This document shows positions 48,372 to 57,931 of a DNA stretch of 64,000 bases, piece after piece. The notes beneath the pieces were generated by a model. It saw nothing but the letters and a program-made list of their open reading frames with translations, did not search any database and was not told the origin of the DNA. The stretch covers positions 1-64,000 of the forward strand of contig NZ_JACKTL010000043.1 of assembly GCF_025822245.1 (NCBI RefSeq). Reading direction: 5' to 3'. The stretch's first letter is position 1. The number at the start of each line of letters is the position of its first letter. The translations under genes and the position numbers were made by a program. This stretch comes from Mycolicibacterium hodleri (GTDB taxonomy: Bacteria > Actinomycetota > Actinomycetes > Mycobacteriales > Mycobacteriaceae).

Positions 48372-49804
48372 TGCGTCGGCGTACCTCCGGCGGGCAACGG
48401 GCGCGTCGCGGTGAAGAACGACAATGCCACGGCGACGGCACCGATCAGGGCCGCGGCGACGAAGGCGGCGTGCACACCGGGCATGTCCGGCGCGCCACCC
48501 GAAGCGGAGGCCTTGGCCATCACCGTCACGAACAGCGCGGTGCCCGCCGCGCCGGCGACCTGTTGCAGGGTGGTCATGATGGCGCTGCCGTGCGAGTACA
48601 GGCGGTCGGGCAGTGCGCTGAGCGCGTCGGTCATCAGCGGGGTGAACATCATCGACAGTCCCACCATCATGATCGTCTGCAAGACGACGAGTTCCCAGAT
48701 CGGTGTTCGTGCCGACAGCATCGCAAACCCGCACAGCGACAGGAACAACAGCATCGAACCGGGGACCACGAGTCGTCGGGCGCCGTGGCGGTCGTAGACC
48801 CGCCCGACCAAGGGTCCCGCCAGGCCCATCAACAGTCCTCCGGGCAGGCTCGTCAGGCCGGCGGCCAACGCGCTCTTGCCCAACACGTCCTGCACGTAGA
48901 GCGGCCCCATGATGATCGCGCCAAAGAGGCCGGTGAACCCGATGACCACCAGCCCCACCGACACCGAGAACCGGCGGTAGGTGAACGGCCGCAGGTCGAG
49001 AAACGCGCGATCGTCACGCTGCAATTGCAGCTGCCGCGCACCGAAGAGCACCATCGCCACGGCACCGGCGCAGAGCGGCACCCACGCCGGTACGGCCGAA
49101 CCGCCGTGACCGGGGGCGCCCAGTTCCGAGAGCCCGAACACCAAGCCCGCGAACGCGATCGCCGACAGTGGCACCGAGAGGGGATCGATGCGGGTGGGTT
49201 GCTCCCGCTCGTCGGCGACGCGCAGCCACGCCACGCCCGCCAGAAGCCCGAGCAACGCGATGGGCAGCACGATCCAGAACATCCACCGCCAGTTCAGCGA
49301 TCCGAGGATGAAACCGGACAGGGTGGGTCCCACGGCGGGTGCGACGGCGATGACGATCGAAATGGTGCCCATGGTCTGGCCACGGCGCTCCGCCGGGATC
49401 AGCTTCATGACGGTCGTCATCAGCAGCGGCACCATGACCGCGGTGCCACATGCCTGCACGATGCGGCCGGCCAGCAGCACGGGGAAGCCGGGGGCCAAAG
49501 CCGCCACCAGCGTGCCCGCACAGAACAGTGACATCGACGCCACGAAGATGGCCCGAACCGGGAAGCGCTGCAGCAGTGATCCCGACATCGGGATCACCAC
49601 GGCCATGGTCAGCAGGAAGCCACTGGTCAGCCATTGCGCCGTGCGAGCGGGAATGTCCAGGTCGACGATCAACACGGGAAGCGCGACGCTCATGATCGTC
49701 TCGTTGAGGATCATGACGAAGGCGGAGAACACCAGCAGCGCGATGACGACGCCCGCGCCGGGCAACGCCCTCGGGTGGGCCACGGATCGTTCTCGGGTAC
49801 TCAA
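48368..49804 (-). CDS. MFS transporter, DHA2 (EmrB/QacA) family
   Basis: The protein of about 478 residues has 14 predicted helices and drug/H+ antiporter motifs: NETIMSVALPVLIVDLDIPA (motif D1), LLAGRIVQACGTAVMVPLLM and VIAVAPAVGPTLSGFILGSL (motif C). It should export toxic compounds or metabolites. The TTG at 49804 is chosen because AGGGAG lies 7 bases upstream. A GTG at 49828 is possible. It is the next gene downstream of the LuxR-type regulator on the same strand. Confidence 0.92.
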   Translation of the reverse strand: MSTRERSVAHPRALPGAGVVIALLVFSAFVMILNETIMSVALPVLIVDLDIPARTAQWLTSGFLLTMAVVIPMSGSLLQRFPVRAIFVASMSLFCAGTLVAALAPGFPVLLAGRIVQACGTAVMVPLLMTTVMKLIPAERRGQTMGTISIVIAVAPAVGPTLSGFILGSLNWRWMFWIVLPIALLGLLAGVAWLRVADEREQPTRIDPLSVPLSAIAFAGLVFGLSELGAPGHGGSAVPAWVPLCAGAVAMVLFGARQLQLQRDDRAFLDLRPFTYRRFSVSVGLVVIGFTGLFGAIIMGPLYVQDVLGKSALAAGLTSLPGGLLMGLAGPLVGRVYDRHGARRLVVPGSMLLFLSLCGFAMLSARTPIWELVVLQTIMMVGLSMMFTPLMTDALSALPDRLYSHGSAIMTTLQQVAGAAGTALFVTVMAKASASGGAPDMPGVHAAFVAAALIGAVAVALSFFTATRPLPAGGTPTH

Positions 49805-49861
49805 TGCACGCTCCCTGGATGACCGCACTTCGTTAGTGCGGCTACCAAGGGTAGGCGCGGA

Positions 49862-52594
49862 TCACCGCTCGGACCCAACCGCCACTTCGGACATGTCGCC
49901 AAGGGCGGCGTGCAACTGGTTGCGTCGCGTGATCCCCAGCTTGGGAAACACCTTGTACAGATGCGCTGCGACCGTGCGGTGCGACAGGTAGATGCGGTCG
50001 GCGATCTCGCGGTTGGTCATCCCCGACGCGGCCATGTGGGCAATCTGCAGTTCCTGTGATGTCAGGATGACCGCCGCAGCAGTTCCGGCCTGCGACAGCG
50101 ACGCGGTGCCGCCGGCAGCGCGCAGTTCGCTCGCCGCTCGGTTGGCAAAGGACGTCGTCCCGGCGGTGTCGAAGGCGGTGAAGGCGACCGAGAGGTGCGC
50201 GCGGGCGTCCACGATGCGACGGCGGCGACGCAGCCACTCTCCGAAGAGGAGATGCGTGCGGGCCGCCTCCAAGTCAGCGGCGGGACCGCGTTGCGCCGCC
50301 ACCGACGCGGTGAAGTGATGCTCGGCGTCGACGTCGCACCGGGCGACCAGGGCGTGGGCTCGGTGCACGAGAAAGCTGTTCACGCTAAGCGCATTGGCTT
50401 GTTCCTCGGTGGCGGTGACGAGCGGTCGAACCGCTTCGGCGCGACCGCAGCCGGCGGCCGCCTCGGCGATGTCGGCGATCGCCCACCGCGTGCTGGTGCG
50501 ATGCAGCGACATCTTCAGTAGATGGTCGATGGCTTCGGCGTGGTTCGCCTCGCACAACGCCGCGAACCCGGCCGCCCAGTGGACGTCGTCGTGCCACAGC
50601 ATCGTGGGGTCGCGGGCCAGCCACTGACGGGCGCGGTCGAGCGTGTGCCGGGCCTGATCCGGTTGCCCGAGCCACGCCTGGGCACGGGAGAGGATTGCCG
50701 CGGCCGATCCGGACGTCACCGGCAGGTTCATTGCCGTGGCCATGCGCAGGGCGTTCTCCGCGCTCGTGATGGCGGCGCGAACCCGCCCCTGGGTCAACAG
50801 GATGTTCGCTGCGCCGCGCAGCCCCTCGCATTCATTGGCCGGCGAGCCGCTCGCGCGAGCCTGCCTCTGCACGTTGGCGTAGCACTTCAGGGCGTTGTCC
50901 CGATCGGCGACCGCCTCGGCGGCCATGCCCAGTGACAGCAGGAGCAGCGGCTGGTCCTCGGCCGCAGCGATCAGATGCGGTAGCTGGGCCCGCACGTGCG
51001 CGCCCTCGCCGACGTCGTCGACCAACGCCAGGCCGATGGCGAGCAGCGGATCCGACGGATCGTCGGCGCGGCGGATGGCTGCGACGACGTCCAGGCGGGA
51101 TTCCTCCGCCAAGCCATGCATGCGACATTCGATTGCGGCCGCCCACAACAATTTCCGCTGCCGCGGATCTCCGTCGACCTGCTTGCCCGCCAGCGCGAGG
51201 AGTTCGCTCGCCGTCGGCCCGGGGATCGCCGCGGTCGCGTTGAGGACGAACCGCGTGACGGCCAACTCGGTGCCGGTGGCACCCGACTCGGCGAGCGGCT
51301 GAGCCTCCTCAAGAATTCTGATGGCCTCCTCGATCAGCCCCGAACTCCGCGCCACGTCGGCGGCGGCGGCCAACCGTTCGACGCGACGGTCGAGCGCGGG
51401 AGTCAGCATTGCCGCGCGTCGCAGCGCCGCCGTGGCCTCGGCGCCGGCGCCGCGGGCCCGAGCGCGATCCGCGGCCCGCTCGAGGTCGTCGGCGAGGTCT
51501 TCGTCCGGCCCGAACGCCGCTTCGGCCCGATGCCAAGCTGCACTGGTCGGATCGGTGACCGCGTCGGCCAGCGCCCGGTGCACGGTCGACCGCGACGACA
51601 GCGCCGCGGCACCGTAGGCGGTCGACCTAATCAGCGGATGCCGTACCCGAATCTTGCCCCCGCGCAGCGTAATCAAGCCGGAGGCTTCCAACGGAGCAAG
51701 ATGCTCGGCAAAGTCCAAACCGAGACACTTTGCAGCGCTGCTGATTTCGGTCACGACGCCGTCACTCGCCGAAATCAGCAACAGAAGTAGCCGACTTTCG
51801 TCGGGCAAGGCGCCAAGCTGGGTCAGGAAGGCACGTTCCACGCGGCGGCTGGTGGGCAAGGGCTCCCCGGCGAAGAGCGCGGCATCGGCACCGTCGTCGC
51901 CGAGCGTGGCGGCCAGTTCGATGACTGCCAGGGGATTGCCGTCAGCCTGCTCGAGGACGCGCCGCCGGGCATAGGCGTCTACGTCTCGCGCCACGGTCTT
52001 GAGCGTCTCGGCGAGCAGCTCCGCGGCCTGGTCGCGGGCGAGTGGACCCAGCGACAGGCGGGGCAACCCGTCCAGCGGTGGTGTCGAGCCGTCAAGGGGT
52101 GTCCGCACGGCACACAGCATCATCAGCGGCGCGTTGGACAGCCGACGCGCGACGAAGGTCAGCACGTCGAGGGTCGACTGGTCCAGCCATTGGGCGTCGT
52201 CGACGACCAACAGGAGGCGTCGCCGGCTGGCCGCTTCCTCGAGCAGTCCAAGCACGGCAAGGCCGACCAACAGCCGGTCCGGCGCGGGTCCGTCCTCGAG
52301 TCCGAACGCGGTCAGGAGGGCCGACTTCTGACGCGGTGGCAGGGCTGAACCGTGCGCAAGCAGCGGGTGGAGGAGCTCGTGCAGCCCGCCGAACCCGATC
52401 TCGGTCTGGCTCTGCATCCCGGAGCAGCCGAGCCTGCCGTACCCGTTGGCCGTCGCCCACAGGATGGCCGCGTCGAGAAGTGTGGACTTGCCGATCCCGG
52501 GGTCGCCGTCCACGACCAGCGCCGCGCCGTGGGTGGACACCGCCGCGAGGGACTCGGTGACCATCGCGAGTTCCGTCGCCCGGCCAACCATCAC
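49862..52594 (-). CDS. LuxR family (LAL-type) transcriptional regulator
   Basis: The 910-residue regulator has an N-terminal AAA/STAND ATPase (Walker A DGDPGIGKSTLL, Walker B LLLVVDDAQWLD), a long helical TPR-like middle region and a C-terminal GerE/LuxR helix-turn-helix (GMTNREIADRIYLSHRTVAA). LAL proteins are ATP-dependent activators of catabolic or secondary-metabolism genes. The gene is divergent from the HxlR/hydrolase operon and upstream of the MFS exporter, so it could control either. Confidence 0.92.
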   Translation of the reverse strand: MMVGRATELAMVTESLAAVSTHGAALVVDGDPGIGKSTLLDAAILWATANGYGRLGCSGMQSQTEIGFGGLHELLHPLLAHGSALPPRQKSALLTAFGLEDGPAPDRLLVGLAVLGLLEEAASRRRLLLVVDDAQWLDQSTLDVLTFVARRLSNAPLMMLCAVRTPLDGSTPPLDGLPRLSLGPLARDQAAELLAETLKTVARDVDAYARRRVLEQADGNPLAVIELAATLGDDGADAALFAGEPLPTSRRVERAFLTQLGALPDESRLLLLLISASDGVVTEISSAAKCLGLDFAEHLAPLEASGLITLRGGKIRVRHPLIRSTAYGAAALSSRSTVHRALADAVTDPTSAAWHRAEAAFGPDEDLADDLERAADRARARGAGAEATAALRRAAMLTPALDRRVERLAAAADVARSSGLIEEAIRILEEAQPLAESGATGTELAVTRFVLNATAAIPGPTASELLALAGKQVDGDPRQRKLLWAAAIECRMHGLAEESRLDVVAAIRRADDPSDPLLAIGLALVDDVGEGAHVRAQLPHLIAAAEDQPLLLLSLGMAAEAVADRDNALKCYANVQRQARASGSPANECEGLRGAANILLTQGRVRAAITSAENALRMATAMNLPVTSGSAAAILSRAQAWLGQPDQARHTLDRARQWLARDPTMLWHDDVHWAAGFAALCEANHAEAIDHLLKMSLHRTSTRWAIADIAEAAAGCGRAEAVRPLVTATEEQANALSVNSFLVHRAHALVARCDVDAEHHFTASVAAQRGPAADLEAARTHLLFGEWLRRRRRIVDARAHLSVAFTAFDTAGTTSFANRAASELRAAGGTASLSQAGTAAAVILTSQELQIAHMAASGMTNREIADRIYLSHRTVAAHLYKVFPKLGITRRNQLHAALGDMSEVAVGSER

Positions 52595-52619
52595 CGGGCC
52601 GAAGTTACCAGAGCTGAGT

Positions 52620-52631
52620 TTGGCACGCCAA
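52620..52631. promoter_or_regulatory. palindrome between the LuxR and HxlR genes
   Basis: TTGGCACGCCAA is a perfect 12-base palindrome centred 25 bases before the HxlR start codon and beside a TAGTTATGAT -10-like element. It is a strong candidate for HxlR autoregulation of the hydrolase operon. Confidence 0.5.
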
Positions 52632-52649
52632 CCTAGTTATGATGGGCAA

Positions 52650-53102
52650 ATGCGACGCAATGCGTGGTCCGAAGACGTGTGCCCGATCGCGCGCACGATG
52701 TCCTTTCTGGGGCAGCCGTGGGCCATGCTGATCCTCCGCGAAGCGCTCCTGGGACGATCGCGGTTCTCGGAGTTTCGCGACCAGCTCGGCGTCGCGTCCG
52801 ACGTCCTGAGCGCCCGCCTCGGTGAGCTGGTGGCCGGCGGCGTGCTCGAGGTGGTCGACTACCAGGTGGCCGGTGACCGCAGACGCAGCCGGTACGTGCT
52901 GACCGATGCCGGGCACGACCTGATCTCGGTGGTTGCGGCGATCGGCCAGTGGGGGCACGTGCACCTCGCCAGGGCCGACAGCAGCGACTACCGCTTCGTC
53001 GAGGCGGCCACCGGCGAACCGGTCGGCGTCGCGTTCCGTCGCCGTGACGGTCAGCGCGTGCGCTCGGCAGAGGTCACCCTGGTGGACCGGACCGCGCCCT
53101 AG
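52650..53102 (+). CDS. HxlR family transcriptional regulator
   Basis: The protein of about 150 residues has the family block EDVCPIARTMSFLGQPWAML, ILREALLGRSRFSEFRDQLG, VASDVLSARLGELVAGGVLE and the wing VAGDRRRSRYVLTDAGHDLI. A Cys near the N-terminus (DVCPIA) could act as a redox or electrophile sensor. It leads an operon ending in an RclA-like flavoprotein, which fits control by oxidative or electrophile stress. It is divergent from the LuxR gene. Confidence 0.9.
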   Translation: MRRNAWSEDVCPIARTMSFLGQPWAMLILREALLGRSRFSEFRDQLGVASDVLSARLGELVAGGVLEVVDYQVAGDRRRSRYVLTDAGHDLISVVAAIGQWGHVHLARADSSDYRFVEAATGEPVGVAFRRRDGQRVRSAEVTLVDRTAP

Positions 53103-53166
53103 CGGGGACCCGATCGCAGTCATCTGACGGATACCCCGGGGCGGGCCCATCCGCCATCGTGGTCGC

Positions 53167-54030
53167 ATGACGATTACGACTGACCGCACCGCCACGGCGG
53201 ACGCGCCGAACCAGCGCGTCGACGTCGGCGGTGAGACCCTTGCCTATCGACGCTTCGGCACACCGTCGACCTCGCTGCCGCCGCTGGTGTTGCTGCAGCA
53301 CTTCCGCGGCAACCTCGACTACTGGGATCCCGCTCTGCTCGACGTGCTGACCGCCGACCGCGAGGTGGTCACCGTGGATCTACCCGGGGTCGGGGGATCC
53401 ACCGGAACCACCCCGGTCGACGTCACGGCCATGGCCCGCGACGCATTGCGCTTCGTCGACGCCTTGGGTCTCAAGACCGTTGACTTACTTGGGTTTTCAC
53501 TTGGCGGGCACATCGCCCAGGAGATCGCCCTGGTGCGGCCACGGCTGCCCCGCCGCCTCGTGCTCGCCGGCACTGCCCCGCAGGGCGCCCCTGATCTGCA
53601 CCGCTGGTCCGACGACGTCTACGAGTATGCCTGCGGAGACGTGATCACCCCGGAGAACTTCTTGGCGCTGTTCTTCTCCGGTTCGGAGACCAGCGTCCAG
53701 CGCGGCTGGGAGTACCTGGCCCGCACCCACGCCCGCACCGAAGATCGCGACCCCGAGACCACGCTGGCCTGTCGCGACGCCCAGTATCAGGCGTTGATGA
53801 CCTGGGGGATTCCGGAATCCTCGAAGCTGGAGCGGCTTTCGGCGATCACGCAGCCCACGCTGGTCGCCAATGGCGACAACGACACCATGATGTCGACGAA
53901 GAACAGCTACTTGCTGGCCGAGCGGATTCGAGGGGCTCAGCTGCGCATCTACCCCGACTCCGGCCACGGCTTCCTCGACCAGTACCCGGTCGACTTCGGC
54001 CACCACATCCGTCAGTTCCTCGGACGCTGA
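53167..54030 (+). CDS. alpha/beta hydrolase
   Basis: The 287-residue hydrolase has the nucleophile elbow LLGFSLGGHIAQE (catalytic Ser), an Asp in ANGDNDTMM and a His in SGHGFLDQ, with the oxyanion region LVLLQHFRGNLDYWDPALLD. It is close to the second hydrolase in the operon (DWDPALLD-type block), so one arose by duplication. It probably cleaves an ester, lactone or C-C bond. It begins 64 bases after the HxlR gene. Confidence 0.9.
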   Translation: MTITTDRTATADAPNQRVDVGGETLAYRRFGTPSTSLPPLVLLQHFRGNLDYWDPALLDVLTADREVVTVDLPGVGGSTGTTPVDVTAMARDALRFVDALGLKTVDLLGFSLGGHIAQEIALVRPRLPRRLVLAGTAPQGAPDLHRWSDDVYEYACGDVITPENFLALFFSGSETSVQRGWEYLARTHARTEDRDPETTLACRDAQYQALMTWGIPESSKLERLSAITQPTLVANGDNDTMMSTKNSYLLAERIRGAQLRIYPDSGHGFLDQYPVDFGHHIRQFLGR

Positions 54031-54040
54031 AGGGCCCACC

Positions 54041-54760
54041 GTGACAGACCTACTCACCACGACGCTGCAGGCCTACGGGGGCCTCGACCGCTGGAATCAG
54101 CTGACGTCGGTCAGCGCCCACAAGCGCTTCGGCGGCGCGATCTGGGACATCAAACAGGTCCCGGGAATCGTCGACGACGGCGAGATCACGGTGTGGTTGA
54201 AGGACCAGCGCACCTCGCTGCGGCCGTTCACCGCGCCCGATCTCAAGTCCGCCTACACCCCCGACCGGGTGGGCATCGAGACACTGGACGGTGACGTCGT
54301 CGAGGTGCTCGACGACCCGCGCTCGTCGTTCACCGGTCACACCCTCGAAACGCCATGGACGACATTGCAACTGGCGTACTTCACCGGGTACGCCATGTGG
54401 ACGTACACGGCGGAACCGTTCAACCTGCTGCTCCCCGGGGTGCGCACCGAGGAGGGCGAGCCCTGGACCGAGGACGGCAAGCGGTGGCGACGGTTGCACG
54501 TGAGCTATCCCGACACCGTCGCCACCCACAGCCCGCACCAGGTGCTCTACGTCGACGACGACGGCCTGATCCAGCGCCGCGACTACCAGGTCGACATCGC
54601 CGGCGGTTCACCCGCAGCCCATTACGTCTCGGACTTCGACGACGTCGCCGGCGTCGTCATACCGCGCACCCGGATGATCTACGTCCGCGACGCCGACAAC
54701 CACCCGATTCACGAACAACTCGTCGTGTCCATCGAACTCACCGACGTCGTCGTCGACTAA
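54041..54760 (+). CDS. conserved hypothetical protein between two alpha/beta hydrolases
   Basis: The 239-residue protein begins LLTTTLQAYGGLDRWNQLTS, with a C-terminal beta-rich part (LYVDDDGLIQRRDYQVDIAG, GVVIPRTRMIYVRDADNHPI). The layout resembles LolA/LppX-like lipid-binding shells but without a signal peptide, so it would act in the cytoplasm. The GTG at 54041 follows AAGGG and lies 10 bases after the first hydrolase. It probably binds or presents the hydrolases' substrate. Confidence 0.75.
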   Translation: MTDLLTTTLQAYGGLDRWNQLTSVSAHKRFGGAIWDIKQVPGIVDDGEITVWLKDQRTSLRPFTAPDLKSAYTPDRVGIETLDGDVVEVLDDPRSSFTGHTLETPWTTLQLAYFTGYAMWTYTAEPFNLLLPGVRTEEGEPWTEDGKRWRRLHVSYPDTVATHSPHQVLYVDDDGLIQRRDYQVDIAGGSPAAHYVSDFDDVAGVVIPRTRMIYVRDADNHPIHEQLVVSIELTDVVVD

Positions 54761-54774
54761 CAAGGGAATCCACA

Positions 54775-55605
54775 GTGTTCAGCCAGTCCGACCAGGCCGA
54801 GGACCGTTACGTCGACGGGCCCCTCGGCGAGCGCTTCCACTACCGCCGCTTCGGCACCGACTCGGGCGTGCCGCTGGTGCTGTGCATGCGGCTGCGCGGC
54901 ACCGTCGACCACTGGGACCCCGCACTTCTCGACGACCTGGCCGCCGAGCGTGAGGTCATCGTGTTCGACAACCGGGGCACCAGTCTCTCCAGCGGTACCG
55001 CCCCGACGACCGTCGACGGCCTCGCCGAGGGTGGCATCGCCTTCATCCGGGCACTCGGTCTCGAACGGGTCGACGTCCTGGGCTGGTCGCTCGGCGGCAT
55101 CGTCGCCCAGGGCATCACCTTCGGCGCACCAGAATTGGTGCGGCGCTTGATCGTCGCCGGCAGCACGCCGGCGGGCGTGCCCGACCAACCCAACCCGTCG
55201 GCCAAGGTCGGAGAGATCCTGACCCACGCCGTCAACGACGACGAGGACTATCTGCACCTGTTCTTCCCCGAGACCGAAGGTGCGCGCGCGGCCGGCTTGG
55301 CCTCCCTGCGGCGCTTGGACGTTCGGCTGAGCCAGTCCCGCGCCGCGGTTCAGGACGACACCTACCGTGGCCAACTCACGGCCATCGGCGCCTTCGCCGG
55401 GTACTACGACCGCCTCGCCGAGCTGACGCTGCCGGTGCTGGTCGCCAACGGTGCCCACGACGTGATGATCAACTCCTACGCCACCTACGCCATGTCCCAG
55501 AAGCTGCCCGACGCCAAGGTCGTGCTCTACAGCGACGCCGGGCACGGTTTCCTCTTCCAACACGTCGATGACTTCGCCCACGAAGTCGACCGATTCCTGC
55601 GATGA
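54775..55605 (+). CDS. alpha/beta hydrolase (paralogue of the 53.2 kb gene)
   Basis: The hydrolase of about 276 residues has a catalytic Ser in LGWSLGGIVAQG, an Asp in ANGAHDVMI and a His in AGHGFLFQ. The N-terminal block MRLRGTVDHWDPALLDDLAA mirrors that of the first hydrolase. The GTG at 54775 follows AAGGGAA, and the stop overlaps the next gene by four bases. Two related hydrolases in one transcript suggest successive or alternative substrates of one pathway. Confidence 0.9.
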   Translation: MFSQSDQAEDRYVDGPLGERFHYRRFGTDSGVPLVLCMRLRGTVDHWDPALLDDLAAEREVIVFDNRGTSLSSGTAPTTVDGLAEGGIAFIRALGLERVDVLGWSLGGIVAQGITFGAPELVRRLIVAGSTPAGVPDQPNPSAKVGEILTHAVNDDEDYLHLFFPETEGARAAGLASLRRLDVRLSQSRAAVQDDTYRGQLTAIGAFAGYYDRLAELTLPVLVANGAHDVMINSYATYAMSQKLPDAKVVLYSDAGHGFLFQHVDDFAHEVDRFLR

Positions 55606-56459
55606 GCACTCTGACCGTCGACGTCTTCACGTCGGACTACAAGCCGATTCCGCACGGCGGCGTCACCGGCTGGGACCAGAGCCGGCAGGCCACGTGGCCG
55701 GCGACGACCGCCACGCTGATCAGCGGGCCGCGTCACGCCGTGCTCGTCGACGCCCTGCTGACCATCGCCGAGGGTGAGCGCTTGGCCCGGTGGGTGCCGG
55801 AGGTGACCTCGGCGGACCTCGAGCTGATCTACGTCACGCACGGCCACGCCGATCACTTCTTCGGTGCGGGCCCACTGCTCGGGCGGTTCCCGTCGGCCCG
55901 CCTGGTGTCACGGCCCGAGGTCGTCGACGAGGCGCGACTCCAAACCACCGACGCGTCCATCGCAACCTGGAACTCGTGGTTCGACGGCCAATTCGATCCC
56001 ACCGCAACCGTTCCCGAGACCCATCCGCACGGTTCGATCGACCTCGACGGCCACTCGTTGAGGGTGATCGCCGTGGGTGGCGCCGACGGCGTCACCGGAA
56101 CCGTCGTCCACGTGCCAGAGCTGGACGTCGTCGTCTGCGGGGACATTGCCTACAACGGCATTCACATGTGGTTGTGGGGGTCGACGCCCGAGAGCCGTGC
56201 GCAATGGCTGGCATCCCTGGATGCACTGGAGGCGCTAGAACCACGGACGATCATCGCCGGGCACCGCGATCCCGGCGCACCCGACGACGATGCACGCCGC
56301 ATCCTCGACGAGTCCCGCCGGTACCTCCTCGACTTCGACCGTGCCGTCACCGAGGCGGGCACCGCGGCCGACGTCGTCAACGCCATGATGGCGACGTACG
56401 CCCAATTCGGCAATCCCTACACCCTGTACGCGGCGGCGATGACACAGTTCCCGGCATGA
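55602..56459 (+). CDS. MBL-fold metallo-hydrolase
   Basis: The 285-residue metallo-beta-lactamase-fold enzyme has the metal motif THGHADHFFG and later metal ligands in VVCGDIAYNG and IIAGHRDPGAP. Members hydrolyse thioesters, lactones or related bonds, or detoxify aldehyde adducts. Its start overlaps the preceding hydrolase, and it is followed by the RclA-like gene after 13 bases, so all belong to one unit. Confidence 0.9.
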   Translation: MSTLTVDVFTSDYKPIPHGGVTGWDQSRQATWPATTATLISGPRHAVLVDALLTIAEGERLARWVPEVTSADLELIYVTHGHADHFFGAGPLLGRFPSARLVSRPEVVDEARLQTTDASIATWNSWFDGQFDPTATVPETHPHGSIDLDGHSLRVIAVGGADGVTGTVVHVPELDVVVCGDIAYNGIHMWLWGSTPESRAQWLASLDALEALEPRTIIAGHRDPGAPDDDARRILDESRRYLLDFDRAVTEAGTAADVVNAMMATYAQFGNPYTLYAAAMTQFPA

Positions 56460-56472
56460 CCAGGAGAGATCA

Positions 56473-57867
56473 GTGACAGAAGCGAGCGACGACCGGGCCA
56501 TTGCGGCCGACCTCGCCGTGATTGGGTTCGGGAAGGGCGCCAAGACGCTGGCCGCCACCCTCGGGCGGCAGGGGCGGCGGGTGGTGATGATCGAACAGTT
56601 CGCGCAGATGTACGGCGGCACGTGCATCAACATCGGCTGCGTACCGACGAAGTCCCTTGTCTACCAAGCAGAACAGCTGAGCGAGCGCAGCCCGGCCGCG
56701 TACCGCCGGGCGGTGGAGACCGAGCTGGCGCTGACCGCGAAGCTACGGGCGGACAACTTCGCCATGCTCGACGGCATCGAGTCGGTGTCGGTGCTCACCG
56801 GGCGGGCCGAATTCGTCGACCCGCACACCGTGCAGGTCACTCTCGTCGACGGCGGCGGCACGGTCGTGGTGTCCGCCGAACACCTCGTCGTCAGCACGGG
56901 GTCGCAACCCCGCATCCCCGACGTGCCTGGGCTGACGGACAGCGGCGTGATGGTCACCAGCACCGACCTGCTCGCGACGCCGGAGCTGCCCCGACGTCTC
57001 GTGGTCCTCGGCGGCGGTTACGTCGGCCTGGAGTTCGCGGCCATGTACGCCGCCTACGGCTCGGTGGTCACCGTGCTCGAACGTCACGCCCAAATCCTCG
57101 GTCAGGAAGACGACGACGTCGCCGCGTGCGCTCGAGACCTGCTGCGCGAGAACGGTGTCACCGTCGTCACCGACGCCGAGGTTCACGAGGTCCGGACCGG
57201 CGCGGGCGCACCGGCAACGGTGTCCTACAGCCGGGACGGGGCGCTCGAATCGGTCGACGCCGACGTCATCCTCGTGGCCGCGGGACGGCGGCCGGTCGTC
57301 GACGGACTGCGGTTGGACGCGGCGGGCATCGCCCTGACTGACGCCGGGGCGGTGGCCGTGGACGACCACCTGCGCACCAGCCAGCCGCACGTGTTCGCGA
57401 TGGGCGACGTCAACGGTGGGCCGCAATTCACCTACGTCTCTCTCGACGACTACCGGATCGTGCTCAACCAGCTCGTCGGATCGGGTACGCGCAGCACGAC
57501 GGACCGAAGGGCCGTGCCGTACACGCTCTTCATGACGCCGCCGCTGGCGCGGGTGGGTCTGACGGAACGCGACGCCCGCGTGGCCGGGCGTCGGGTGCGG
57601 GTCGCGGCGTTGCCGGTCGCCTCGATGGCGACGGTGCCGCGGGCGCGCATCGTCGACGAGGCCCGCGGAATGATGAAGGTCGTGGTCGACGCCGACGACG
57701 ACGCGATTCTGGGCGCGGCCCTGTTGAGCTACGACTCCCACGAGGTGGTCAACGTGGTGTCGCTGGCGATGCGCCACGGCATCACCGCCACGCAGATGCG
57801 CGACGAGATCTACACCCACCCGTCCATGACCGAGGCGTTCAACCAACTCCTCGGTGCGCTCGCCTGA
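56473..57867 (+). CDS. rclA: RclA-like pyridine nucleotide-disulfide oxidoreductase
   Basis: The 464-residue flavoprotein starts IGFGKGAKTLAATLGRQGRR and has the redox pair GGTCINIGCVPTKSLVYQ, the NAD domain LGGGYVGLEFAAMYAAYGSV, FAMGDVNGGPQFTYVSLDDY, and a dimer tail THPSMTEAFNQLL. It matches the RclA/YkgC subgroup rather than lipoamide or mercuric reductase. E. coli RclA protects against reactive chlorine and copper by NAD(P)H-dependent reduction. The GTG at 56473 follows AGGAGAG. It closes the HxlR-led operon. Confidence 0.88.
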   Translation: MTEASDDRAIAADLAVIGFGKGAKTLAATLGRQGRRVVMIEQFAQMYGGTCINIGCVPTKSLVYQAEQLSERSPAAYRRAVETELALTAKLRADNFAMLDGIESVSVLTGRAEFVDPHTVQVTLVDGGGTVVVSAEHLVVSTGSQPRIPDVPGLTDSGVMVTSTDLLATPELPRRLVVLGGGYVGLEFAAMYAAYGSVVTVLERHAQILGQEDDDVAACARDLLRENGVTVVTDAEVHEVRTGAGAPATVSYSRDGALESVDADVILVAAGRRPVVDGLRLDAAGIALTDAGAVAVDDHLRTSQPHVFAMGDVNGGPQFTYVSLDDYRIVLNQLVGSGTRSTTDRRAVPYTLFMTPPLARVGLTERDARVAGRRVRVAALPVASMATVPRARIVDEARGMMKVVVDADDDAILGAALLSYDSHEVVNVVSLAMRHGITATQMRDEIYTHPSMTEAFNQLLGALA

Positions 57868-57931
57868 GCCGTCGCCTTCCACCGTGCGTGTCCGACGGAC
57901 GAACGGTCACGAGGGGTGAAGAATCCGATGC

